From contig PLZD01000032.1 of assembly GCA_003151975.1 (NCBI GenBank), forward strand, positions 62,001 through 126,000: a stretch of 64,000 nucleotides of DNA, written 5' to 3'. Shown piece after piece: positions 51,392 through 60,900 of this stretch (its first letter is position 1; every line of letters starts with the position of its first letter). The DNA is from Elusimicrobiota bacterium. Its GTDB lineage: Bacteria; Elusimicrobiota; Elusimicrobia; UBA1565; UBA9628. Made by a program: the position numbers and the translations under genes. The notes beneath the pieces are model-generated. The model was given only the letters and a program-made list of their open reading frames with translations, was not told the DNA's origin and did no database searches.

Positions 51392-51428
51392 TGGACCGAT
51401 AGGCCCATGCGGGCTAGGCCCAAAGTGC

Positions 51429-51440
51429 TATCCTCTGCGC
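51429..51440 (+). promoter_or_regulatory. promoter -10 of the GH25 lysozyme gene
   Basis: TATCCT (51429-51434) lies 6 nt before ATG 51441, with no Shine-Dalgarno. Upstream, TAGGCCC occurs twice 15 bp apart (from about 51400), again a GGCCC-type repeat near a secreted-protein gene, but without the 50-bp spacing seen elsewhere. Confidence 0.5.
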
Positions 51441-52265
51441 ATGAGCCGCCTGGCCCTTTGCCTCCTGCTCTTCAGCGCGACCAGCGCTCCCGCGGCGGAA
51501 TTCTTCTCGGAGCCGGGATTTCAGACCCAGCTTCAAACAATCATGTCGCAGGCCCGCGCGCTCTCCCCCGCGCAGATCTTTCATCCGAAGGACGCCAAGC
51601 CGCCGATCGGCCAATACCCGGTGCGCGGTTTCGACGTGTCGCACTACCAAAGCGCGATCTCATGGGCTCAAGTGAAAACGGAAGGCTATTCCTTCGTCTT
51701 CATCAAGGCCACCGAAGGCGACGGCTACGTCGACGACCACTTCGCCGACAACTGGAAGGGCGCGAGCGCCGCGGGGCTGGCCAAGGGCGCCTATCACTTC
51801 TGGAATTTCTGCGCGACGGGCGCGACCCAGGCCGACAATTTCATCCGCGAGGTGCCGGTGGACGCGGGCGCCATGGCGCCGACCATCGACATCGAGGCCT
51901 CCGGCAGCTGCAAAAAGACGCCGCCGAAGGCCGTCTTCCGAAAGGACTTGAGCGATTTCATCAACAAGATCGAGGCGGCCTACGGCAAGATGCCCATACT
52001 CTACGTGAACGGCTCGATCTACAACAACTACTTCGCTGGCGAAAGCCTAAAATATCCGATCTGGTTCGCGTACCCGCGCGATCCCGCGCCGAAGCTGCCC
52101 GACGGCAAGAACTGGACGTTCTGGCAGTACGCCTTTCACGGCGGCGTCGGCGGCATCGACGGAGAAGTCGACCTCGATGCCTTCAACGGCACGCAGGCGC
52201 AGTTCGCCGATTGGGTGCAAAACGGCGGCGACTCGGTCGGCACTTTGTCCATCCCGCCGCAGTAG
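51441..52265 (+). CDS. exported GH25 lysozyme
   Basis: A 274-aa muramidase with a signal peptide (LLLFSATSAPAAE). Glycoside hydrolase 25 motifs: DVSHYQ (catalytic-site Asp), FIKATEGDGYVD, GAYHFWNF, the catalytic Asp/Glu pair in TIDIEAS, and TFWQYAFHG near the end. It hydrolyses MurNAc-GlcNAc bonds. It could remodel the cell's own wall or attack other bacteria. Confidence 0.93.
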   Translation: MSRLALCLLLFSATSAPAAEFFSEPGFQTQLQTIMSQARALSPAQIFHPKDAKPPIGQYPVRGFDVSHYQSAISWAQVKTEGYSFVFIKATEGDGYVDDHFADNWKGASAAGLAKGAYHFWNFCATGATQADNFIREVPVDAGAMAPTIDIEASGSCKKTPPKAVFRKDLSDFINKIEAAYGKMPILYVNGSIYNNYFAGESLKYPIWFAYPRDPAPKLPDGKNWTFWQYAFHGGVGGIDGEVDLDAFNGTQAQFADWVQNGGDSVGTLSIPPQ

Positions 52266-52308
52266 GCCTCGCGGCCGGCGCGGAGCGATTTGCTATAGTC
52301 AGCGGACC

Positions 52309-53679
52309 ATGCGGCGCTTTCTCCTGATCGGAGGCCTCCTCGGCCTGAGCGGCCCCGCCCACGCTTTCCTTTATAACTACATGTGCTTTCGCGCCGCCCC
52401 GAAGGTCCAGGCGTGGCAGGTCGCCAGCGACGAGAGCGACTGCGAGAGCCGGCTGGTGCAATACACGGGAGCCGGCTGCACGGCCGAGATAGAGCATTGC
52501 CTCGACCGGCCCGAAGGCTGGCTCTGCATCGTCCACAGCGACGACTGCGACTCCATGGGGATCATGGCCCTTGAAAAGCGGCCCGCTCAATGCGACCCTC
52601 CGCAATATTCCGGCATGACCAAGTCGGAGCACGGCGGGACGTTCTGCCTCAAGAACCCGGCGGCGCCGAAGGCCGCGAGCGCGTCGCTGCCGGCGGCCGG
52701 AGCTCCCACGGCAACGCCCCAGGCTCGCTTCTCGCGCTCGGCGCGGCCGTTCGCTGCTCTCGCTATCCCTCTCGCCGTAGGCCTGCTGATGGGACTTTTC
52801 GCGGCATTCCGGTTTCCCGCGAAGCCGAACCCGAATCCGGCGCCGCCGCCCACGACGCAGTCCCAAACGACAAGCGATCTCGCGCTGATCGGCCGACGCT
52901 ACGAGATCGCGCGCCGAATCGGCGAGGGCGGCATGGGGCTGGTCTTCGCGGGGCGCGACCTCGATCTCAACCGCTTCGTCGCGATCAAGAAGATGCGCCC
53001 GGAGCTCAAGCTCAATCAGCGGGACAAGGATCGCTTTCTGCGCGAAGCCAAGCTCTCGTCCGCGCTGCATCACCCCGCCATCGTGGACATCTACGATATC
53101 GTCCAGGAAGCCGGGGAGACCTACTTGGTGTTCGAATATGTGGACGGCGAGACGATGGACCGCCGGCTCGACCGGGGTCCCATGACCGCCGAAGAGCTCA
53201 TGCCGCCGCTCAAGTTCGTCTGCCAAGCGCTGGCGTTCGCGCACGCCAATAAAGTCGTGCATCGCGATCTCAAGCCCTCCAACATCATGCTCACGCGGCA
53301 GGGCGCCGCCAAGGTGATGGACTTCGGCATCGCGCGCGAGATCAAGGACACGGCGTCAAAGCTGACGAACATGGATACCTCCGGAACGCTGGCCTACATG
53401 GCGCCGGAACAGGAGCTCGGGAAATACGACGGGAGGTCCGATCTCTTTTCCTTGGCAGTCACGCTCTATGAGGCCCTGACCGGCGCGCTGCCTTTTCCGG
53501 GTCCGAACTTCCTGCTCCAGAAGGAGCGGATGGTGTTCAAGCCGCTGTCCGAAGCGGCGCCGCAGTCGCCTCGACAACTCTCGGACGCGATCGAGCGCTG
53601 CCTGCGCTATAAACCGGTGGAACGATTCCAGACGGCCGCGGAGTTCGCGGAACAGGCCGGGCTTATTTCGCGCGGCTAG
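52309..53679 (+). CDS. receptor-type Ser/Thr protein kinase with N-terminal Cys-rich sensor
   Basis: A 456-aa protein from ATG 52309, 9 nt after a TATAGT -10. Signal peptide (LLGLSGPAHA), then a roughly 120-residue Cys-rich domain (DESDCESRL, TGAGCTAEIEHCLD, VHSDDCDSMG). One membrane helix follows (AALAIPLAVGLLMGLFAAF, about 147-165). The complete Hanks-type kinase has GEGGMGLVF, Lys227 (VAIKKM), HRDLKPSN with Asp320, DFG and APEQ. The sensor is N-terminal and outside with the kinase C-terminal and inside, the reverse of PASTA-type bacterial kinases and like eukaryotic receptor kinases. Overlaps the convergent sugar-dehydrogenase gene by 17 nt. Confidence 0.87.
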   Translation: MRRFLLIGGLLGLSGPAHAFLYNYMCFRAAPKVQAWQVASDESDCESRLVQYTGAGCTAEIEHCLDRPEGWLCIVHSDDCDSMGIMALEKRPAQCDPPQYSGMTKSEHGGTFCLKNPAAPKAASASLPAAGAPTATPQARFSRSARPFAALAIPLAVGLLMGLFAAFRFPAKPNPNPAPPPTTQSQTTSDLALIGRRYEIARRIGEGGMGLVFAGRDLDLNRFVAIKKMRPELKLNQRDKDRFLREAKLSSALHHPAIVDIYDIVQEAGETYLVFEYVDGETMDRRLDRGPMTAEELMPPLKFVCQALAFAHANKVVHRDLKPSNIMLTRQGAAKVMDFGIAREIKDTASKLTNMDTSGTLAYMAPEQELGKYDGRSDLFSLAVTLYEALTGALPFPGPNFLLQKERMVFKPLSEAAPQSPRQLSDAIERCLRYKPVERFQTAAEFAEQAGLISRG

Positions 53680-54943
53680 CCGCGCAGCTGATGCGCCACA
53701 AGCGGTTGCCGCCGTCGTCGGACATCATCAGCGAGCCGTCGGCGGCCACCGCGACGCCGACTGGCCGGCCCCAGACCTGGCCGTCGGGCCGCACGAAGCC
53801 GGTCAGAAAATCCTCGTACTCTCCCGTAGCGACGCCGTCCTTCATGCGCACGCGGATGATCTCGTAGCCGGTGCGGACCGAGCGGTTCCAGGAGCCGTGC
53901 TCGGCGGCGAAGATGTCGCCGCGATATTGCGCGGGAAACTGGCTTCCGCCGTAGAAAGTCAGCTCCAGCGAGGCGTTGTGCGGCTCGAGCAGGACATCGG
54001 GAACGATGACTTTCGTTTTGAGCTCCGGGTGCTTGCCGGCGTGACGCGGGTCTTGATGAGCGCCGATGTAGAACCAGGGCCAGCCGTAAAAGCCGCCGTC
54101 CTGCACATGAGTAATGTAGTCCGGCGGCAGATTGTCGCCAAGACGGTCGCGCTCGTTGACCGAGGCCCAGAGCAGGCCGGTCCCGGGGTCGACGGCCAAG
54201 CCCACGGCGTTGCGGATGCCCGAGGCGTAGACGCGCATCTGCTTGCCGTCGGGATCGGCTTCCAAAATGTCGGCGCGGTGGAACTCGGAAGGATCGCCGT
54301 CCGGATCGTTGACGTTGGAGCGCGAGCCCACGGAGACGAACATCTTCTTTCCGTCGCGCGAGAAGACGACATCGCGCGTCCAGTGCCCGCCGTCGATGCT
54401 GCCGCCTGCGGGGACCTTGACGATTTCCTCGGAGGGCCCGCTCGCCTCGAGGTCGCCGTTCTTGTACGGGAAACGGATCACGGCGTCGGTGTCTCCGATG
54501 TAAACGAACTTCGGATCGGGCCCCGGCGGATAGAACGCGATGCCAAACGGCTTGCTCAGGCCCGAGGCGAAGACCGAAGTCTTCTCCGGCTTGCCGTCCT
54601 TGGTGACGCCCCGAAAGATCTTGATGCGACCGGGCCCGCTCTCGGCGACGAACAGGTCGCCGTTGGGCGCGGTCCGAATCAGCCGCGGGTTTTTGAGGTC
54701 CGTCGCGTAAAGCTCGACCTTGAAGCCGGCCGGAACCTGAGGCCACGCGTCCTTCGGCCGCTCGACAAGGCTCGGCCCGTTGCTGACGTCGGGCGTGTCG
54801 AAAGGCGGCGGCAGGTCCGCGGCGGTGATGTGGTGGCGCGCGCCGGGCTTCTCGGCGCGGTAGTCGGTGAACGGACTGCCGCCCCGCGCGGCCGCCGCTA
54901 AGGGAACGACCAGCGCGGCAATGCCGATCCATGCTCTAGCCAT
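53663..54943 (-). CDS. exported PQQ-dependent sugar dehydrogenase-like protein (L-sorbosone/glucose type)
   Basis: A 426-aa six-bladed beta-propeller with a signal peptide (GIAALVVPLAAAA). Family motifs: LKNPRLIRTAPNGDLFVAESG, GLSKPFGIAFYPPG, DGGHWTRDVVFSRDGKKMFVSVGS, GLAVDPGTGLLWASVNERD, YGWPWFYIG, EHGSWNRS. Relatives oxidise sugars in the periplasm using PQQ; no PQQ biosynthesis gene is in the window. -10 TAACAT lies 7 nt from the ATG. Confidence 0.87.
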   Translation of the reverse strand: MARAWIGIAALVVPLAAAARGGSPFTDYRAEKPGARHHITAADLPPPFDTPDVSNGPSLVERPKDAWPQVPAGFKVELYATDLKNPRLIRTAPNGDLFVAESGPGRIKIFRGVTKDGKPEKTSVFASGLSKPFGIAFYPPGPDPKFVYIGDTDAVIRFPYKNGDLEASGPSEEIVKVPAGGSIDGGHWTRDVVFSRDGKKMFVSVGSRSNVNDPDGDPSEFHRADILEADPDGKQMRVYASGIRNAVGLAVDPGTGLLWASVNERDRLGDNLPPDYITHVQDGGFYGWPWFYIGAHQDPRHAGKHPELKTKVIVPDVLLEPHNASLELTFYGGSQFPAQYRGDIFAAEHGSWNRSVRTGYEIIRVRMKDGVATGEYEDFLTGFVRPDGQVWGRPVGVAVAADGSLMMSDDGGNRLWRISCAASRAK

Positions 54944-54978
54944 CGCGACTATGTTAGGAAATTAGGCGCCGCGGCGTG

Positions 54979-57900
54979 CTAAGGATTCGAGTCGTGCTTG
55001 GTGTGCGTCCGCACGCCTTCGTCGGTGACCTCGACGACTCCGTCCGAGCAATGGAAGATCACTCTCTTAAGGATTCCGCCGTACAAGTTTTCGTCGCCGG
55101 CGGGTTTAGGAAGATTTTTGATGTCGACCCCTTCTTTGATGCGCTCCGCGACCGTGCCGCTCGGCATTTGGCTAACGTCGACATAGGCGATCGCTTTCCC
55201 CGCGCTGTCTTTGTAGGGACCGTCTTTGATCAAGCCGGCGTTCTTGTTGAGTTCGGTCCGGATGTTGTTGAAGGTCTTCTTCGTGTCGGAGACCGACTTC
55301 TTATGCATGTCCTTGAAGGAGAATGGGATCTTCTCGGCGCCTCCTTCAGGCGTAAAGTACCCTTCGATTCCTTGCGAATTGCCTCCGATGAATTCAACCT
55401 TGCCGCCGCCAAGCAGCGCTCCAAATTCCCTTGCCTGCTTCACTTCGTGCGGGTAATCGGCTTTGTCCGCGTTGACGATGCTCACCGCCGGGTGTCGATC
55501 TCCCTTGTCCAGGAACTTGATTTGAGGATCGGTACCGCCGGTCTTCTTCCCTTTCTCAGAGCCCTTGCCGGCAAAGAACTCCGTGGCGGTGACGCCGCGC
55601 GGGGCGGCGTCGAGATTGCGGAGCATCTCGGCGGGCTTGAGTCCGGACGGCTTGACGCTCATGACCTCGAGATTGCCCTTAAAGCCGCTGAAGGAATACA
55701 GCTGAAGCTGCCCTTCGGCGCTCTCCCCGGAGTTTTTCACGACATATTTCATGCCCTGGGGCGTCTCGTAGGCACCGACGATGACGAAGGCGTGGCCGGG
55801 CACGCCGGCGAGCATCGAGCCGCCGTTGTCCCCCAGCCGCTTAATCAAAGTGTCCTCCTTGATCATGTGCTCGTAGAAACCTTGCGGCTGAAGTCCCATG
55901 CCCTTTAGGACTGCGTGGACCTGTGGCGCCGTCATGCCCTCGGCGCGCAGTTGTTCGACCGGAACGCCGAGCACGCGCGCCGCGCGCTGCGTGAACTCGG
56001 CCGTGCTCACGTCCCTCAGGCCCAGCCGGTTCATCAATGAATGCAGCTGGCAATCCTCAAAGGTCTGCTTCTCCACCGTCGCCGTGTCCAGCGTGCCGAG
56101 CACCTGGCGGTGGTTTCTATCCGCTTCGAAGGCCTCCTTAAGAACCTCCTCGCCGCGGGCCAGCCGGACGCCGGTCTCGGCCGATTCGACCGCCGGCAGC
56201 TTGAAGATGCCGGTCGGCGCGTCGCCGGCGTCGTCCGCCCCGACCTTCCGGGCCAGCGCGTCGTTCATGCCCGCCATCTCCATCGCGCGGCGCTGGCGTT
56301 GAACCGACAGTTCCTGATCGAAGGCCTTGCGCAGATCCCCGGGCCATTCCGACTCGGGGCTCTCTAGTTCGCGCCGCAACGCGCCTTCGATCCTGCTCTC
56401 GGCGGACTTGATTTGACGCTGCAGTTCCGGCAGCTTGGCGGCCTTCTCCGCCCCCGCGGCGAGCAGGTTCTGGATCTCGGGATCGGCGTCGCAACGCCGC
56501 TCGAGCTCGTTTTGAAGAGCGGCCTCGCGAGCCGCATGACGCATCCACGGCTCTCCGCCTTCGGCGAAGCTGGAAGCTTGGCTTGGAGCGCTCAACCGGA
56601 TCGCCTGCCGGCGTCCGCCGGTGCCAAAATAGGTGTCGCCGAACTCGGCGGCCTTGATCTGGCCCTGCGTCACGTCGATGATGTAAGACGTGCGCTGCCC
56701 GTCCGCTCCCGGCGCACCCAACGCCAGCGTGTAATAGTGGCCGTTCTCAGAGCGGCTGATCACCGTGGTCCGGTCGAGCACGCCCTCCGCGGCGAGAGAT
56801 TCGAGCACCGCATGGGCAAGCAAGTTCTGATGCCGGCAGACGCCGTAGCCGTGATCGAGCCTGCCGCCGCCGGCCTGGGGCAGGGCCATGAGATCTCCCA
56901 GACGCACGACGTCGGGCGCCCGGCTCAGCCGCCCGTCGCCGTCGAGCACGTCGAGAGGCGCCGCGCTTTCGGGCATGGAGCGGATCTTCTCGCCGACCGA
57001 CCGACCGACGTACTCCATGAGCGCCTTCTCGCCTCCGCTTTTGAGAATCCCGGGCGCTTCGCGCTCCATCCGGGCGAGGAAATCTCCGAGCACCGGATCG
57101 TGAGCCGGATCTACCAGGATCGCCTCTCCGCCGCCTACCCGGACGTATTTGCCGACGATGTGGTGAAGCGCGGCGCCCTGCTGGGTCAGGCGCGTGCCGT
57201 CCGCCAAGTCTCCCTGATTGACGTAATTCTCGGGGGTCACGGGAGGAAGGCCCGCGGCACGCGCTTCCTCGATGGCCAAGCGATACCCGTCGCGGATCGC
57301 CGAGTCGCTCATCGGCGCGTCGATGCCCAGTGCCTTGGCGACTTTAGGGAACTCGCCCGCGAGCGTATTCTCCACTTTGCCTACCATGCCCGGCTTCGCC
57401 GGCGGCTCCGGTCCAAGGCCTTTGAGGCGCGCCTCGAAGGCGTCGGGCCCTTGCTGCCTGGCTTGCTCGAGACCGTTGAGCATCTCCGTCTGCTCGACCA
57501 ACGACGCGTCTTTGAAGGCCTTGGACTCCAGCACGCTTCCCAGTTTTTCCTTGATCTGAGGGTTCTGAGCCTGAGCCCATTCGCCCAGCGACTCCACCGA
57601 GTTCTGCTTCTGGTCGGCAAGCGCCGATAGGGGAGCCTCGGCGGCCTCGCGCGGGACCAAGACTCGCTGGAACGTCTTCCCCTTCGTGAGCCGTCCGACG
57701 AGCTCGGGATTGGCTCCCGACTTGCCGCGGGAAGAGAGGAGGTTGGCGGCCTCGACGAGCTTCCCCGACACGCCCGTCTCGAGGACGATCGCGCCCTTGG
57801 GAAGCGGCTGTCCTTCCGGAACGAAAAGATCCGCGGTCTCGCCCGCCCGAAGCTTCTCGAAACGGCCGGACCCTTGAGCGATCATGACGGTGTTCCCGTC

Positions 57901-60900
57901 GGAGCTCGCAATGCCGGGCCGCGCGACTTCCTTGAGATCGACCGGTTCGCCCTTGTCTTGCCGGTCGAGGAGGGCCAGATATTCTTCGCTCGAGCCGAGC
58001 TTGCGCGGCTGCGGCGCGTCCGGCTTGGCCGCGAGGACGGATTCCATGCGCCCCGGTTTCTCCGCCTGGTCGTCCATGAAAGAGGCGCGCGGTTTGTCCG
58101 CATGCTCTTCCATGAACGAAGTTCCCGGCTCGCTGGGCTGCTCGACCCAGCCCTTGGGCTGCGGCGCCTCCGCCTGCGGGGTCTTCCCTTGGAACGCGCC
58201 TTTGATCAACTCCTTGACGTCGGTGTTCCAGATCGATTTCTTCGGCTGCTCCGTGGGCGCGGCCGCCTCTTCGCCGTGAACCGAGGGCTTCCCTCCGTCC
58301 ATGGCGGAGTGAATACCATGGGAGACTTTCCCGCCGAGATAAAGCGCCAAGGCGTCGACATAATTACCATTGGCCGCCGAAGCGCTCATGTCCAGCCATT
58401 GCTGAACATCCCCCACTTTGCCCGCCCCGGCGGTCACGGCCTCGCCGGTCTGACCGGCCGCGCGCACGCCCTTGGCGCTCCAGCCCATCAATTGCGCCAC
58501 GCGGCTGGTCTGCTGGGCCGCCGCGGCCGCGGTCTCGGTCGCCGCGACTCCGGTTCCGGCGACGGCCGCCGTCCCCGTCTCAGCCGCCGCCCCGGCCCTC
58601 GCCGCGGTCGCGCCGAACTTGGCGGCCGAGCCGAGAACGCGCCCCACGCCGAAAAGAGCGAGGCTGTCCGTCACGAAGACGCCGCCGTAGTTGACCGTGG
58701 CCACGGCGGCCCACTTGACGCTGGTCGTCGTGTCTCCCGCCTCCTTGGCGCGCTTGGCGAACTCCGTCGAAGCGTCGGCCCATCCGAAACCCGCGCCGTG
58801 GACGTAGAACTCGGCGAGCTCCTTTTCCGACGGGCGAAAATTGCTTCCGTTGATGGCAGCCTTCTGCGTGGGCGACAATCCCGGCTGAGACATCCGCGAC
58901 TGACGGTAGCGCTCGGTCAAATCCTGCATGAAGAGTCCGCCGTCTCGGCCGAGTTCGAACTGAGCGTCGTGCAAGGCGCGCATCGGGTCGCCGATGGCGC
59001 TCTCGTTCATCGTGGCGGCGGCGAAGGTCTTCTCGTTGTAGCTATCCATGCCCAGCCCGTCCTTGATGACGGCGAGCCCCTGCGCCCCGCCGCCGGCGAT
59101 AGAGAAGCCCCAGACCCGGCTGGCTTCGGTCAGCGCCCCGAACGCCTTCGAGACGTGCGTCACGCCGGGCAAGTCCTCGAATTTCTTGCGCGCGATGTTC
59201 AGAAGCGTGATCTGGTCGGGCTTGGGATCTTCCTGATCGAGGAACTTCCACCCTTTCGCCGCGGAGTCCCAAACGAACCGTGATTTCCGGGAGTCCTTGA
59301 CCGTCACGACGTCGTCCGCCGTTCCGCCCGGCTTGAAGTCCTGATAGGCGAATTCCTTGTAAAGCTGCTTCGATCCGAAATGGTCCCCCATCCAGCCGAC
59401 GTAGACCTCGACCGTCTCCTTCGTGTCCGGCTCTTGCCCGGTTAGCTTCGTCGTGTCGCGCTGAGTCAGGACCCAGCCGTTCTGGGATTTGTCCTGATTG
59501 AAGCTGTAAGAGACCGTCCGCGACCGGCCGTTCTCGTAATACTTGGCCTCGTAGACCATGACCGGCCCATCTTTGCCGAACATGATGCGGGGCGGCGTCG
59601 TCAGCTTCCAATTCTCCTTCCCCTTTGAGAATTCCGCGAGCGTCTCGGCCGGGAAATTCTGCGTCAGTATCGCGGCCTGCTCGGCGCTGATCAAACGGGC
59701 GTCCACGAGGCCCTTGAGATCGGTCCGCCCGGTCGCCTTGTCATAAGCGGGCTCGACGCTCATGCCCGTCTCGCCGCTGAAGAGAAGCTTGTGGGCCGTC
59801 CCCTCGATAGAACCCGAGGCAAGCAGAACGCTTCCGTCCGGCTGCATCTTTCCCTGCTTAAGAATTCCCGTTTTTGGGTAGTAGAACTCGACTTTGCCGT
59901 CGCCCAGATAGCGAGTCTCGTTGAGCACCGTGGAGCCGTCGCCCGGATCGATGGCCACGCTCTTGGCGACCTTGTGCGTCAATGGATCGAATACGATGTG
60001 GCGCAGCGCCGTCGGCTTGCCGCCCTTGCTCTCGCGCTCCGTGCGTCCGAACGGCTCGCCCTGCTCGTCGTATTCGATCTCACTTTCCTGCGTGCCGCCC
60101 GGAGTCACAACGACGCGCTTGTCGAGCTGCCCGTCCTTGCGCAAATACTCCCGCGTCTCCATGTCGTCGAAAGTGTCCGGCGCCTTTCCGTAGCGGATTC
60201 TGAGGCGTCCATCCGACGACATGAAGGATCGCTCCATGTACTCGTCGCGATAGTCCTTTCCCTTGTCGAAAGCCTCTCTCTGCATTTTTCTCTGGGGGTT
60301 CGTGATGATCTCGAGATAGATCCCTTTCTGGCCGTCCACGGTCGCGGCTCGAAACGTGGCGTCCTGCAGCTCGGAACCGAGTTCGAGGGGTGTCAATACG
60401 GTGCCGTCCGGCACCAGGCCGTCGCGAAGCCCTTGTCGGCGCAGGTCCTGATGCTTCTGGAGTTCCCGATAATACGCCTCGAGCTCCGGATTCTCCTGCC
60501 CCGTTTTCTTGAGGATTTCCTCCGACCATCGGCGCTGATGCTCGGCGTCATCCAATTCCTTCTGCGCGCTCTGCAGCTCGGAATCCGTCGGCTTTCGCCC
60601 TCCCTCGGCGAGCTTCTTGATCTTTTCGCGCGCGCGCGTCGCCCTCTGCTCGTCGCGGAGGACCATGCCGTCCAATTGCTCGTTCAAATGAGCGTCCTGC
60701 TCGCGCAGCCACCCCTTCAGCTTTTCCGGCTGCTCCCCGACGGGCAGTTTCTTGATCGCGTCGTAGTCGTCTTGAGCCTTCGTGCTGATGTGAGTGCCGA
60801 TCTTGGCGTCGGTCCGTTTGTTCATCGTATCGACGAGATCGCGGGTCTGGCGGCTGCGAGCCTCGATCATTTCTCGATCCAAGATTTCATAGAGCTGCCG

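Noticed and set aside
52177-52308. Longer start for the receptor-type kinase
   Set aside because: It overlaps the GH25 gene out of frame and hides the signal peptide that begins at 52309.
54979-55600. Contact-dependent-inhibition tRNase tip at the end of the 2282-aa protein
   Set aside because: Only a loose pattern likeness; the expected acidic and Glu-x-Lys catalytic residues could not be placed with confidence.
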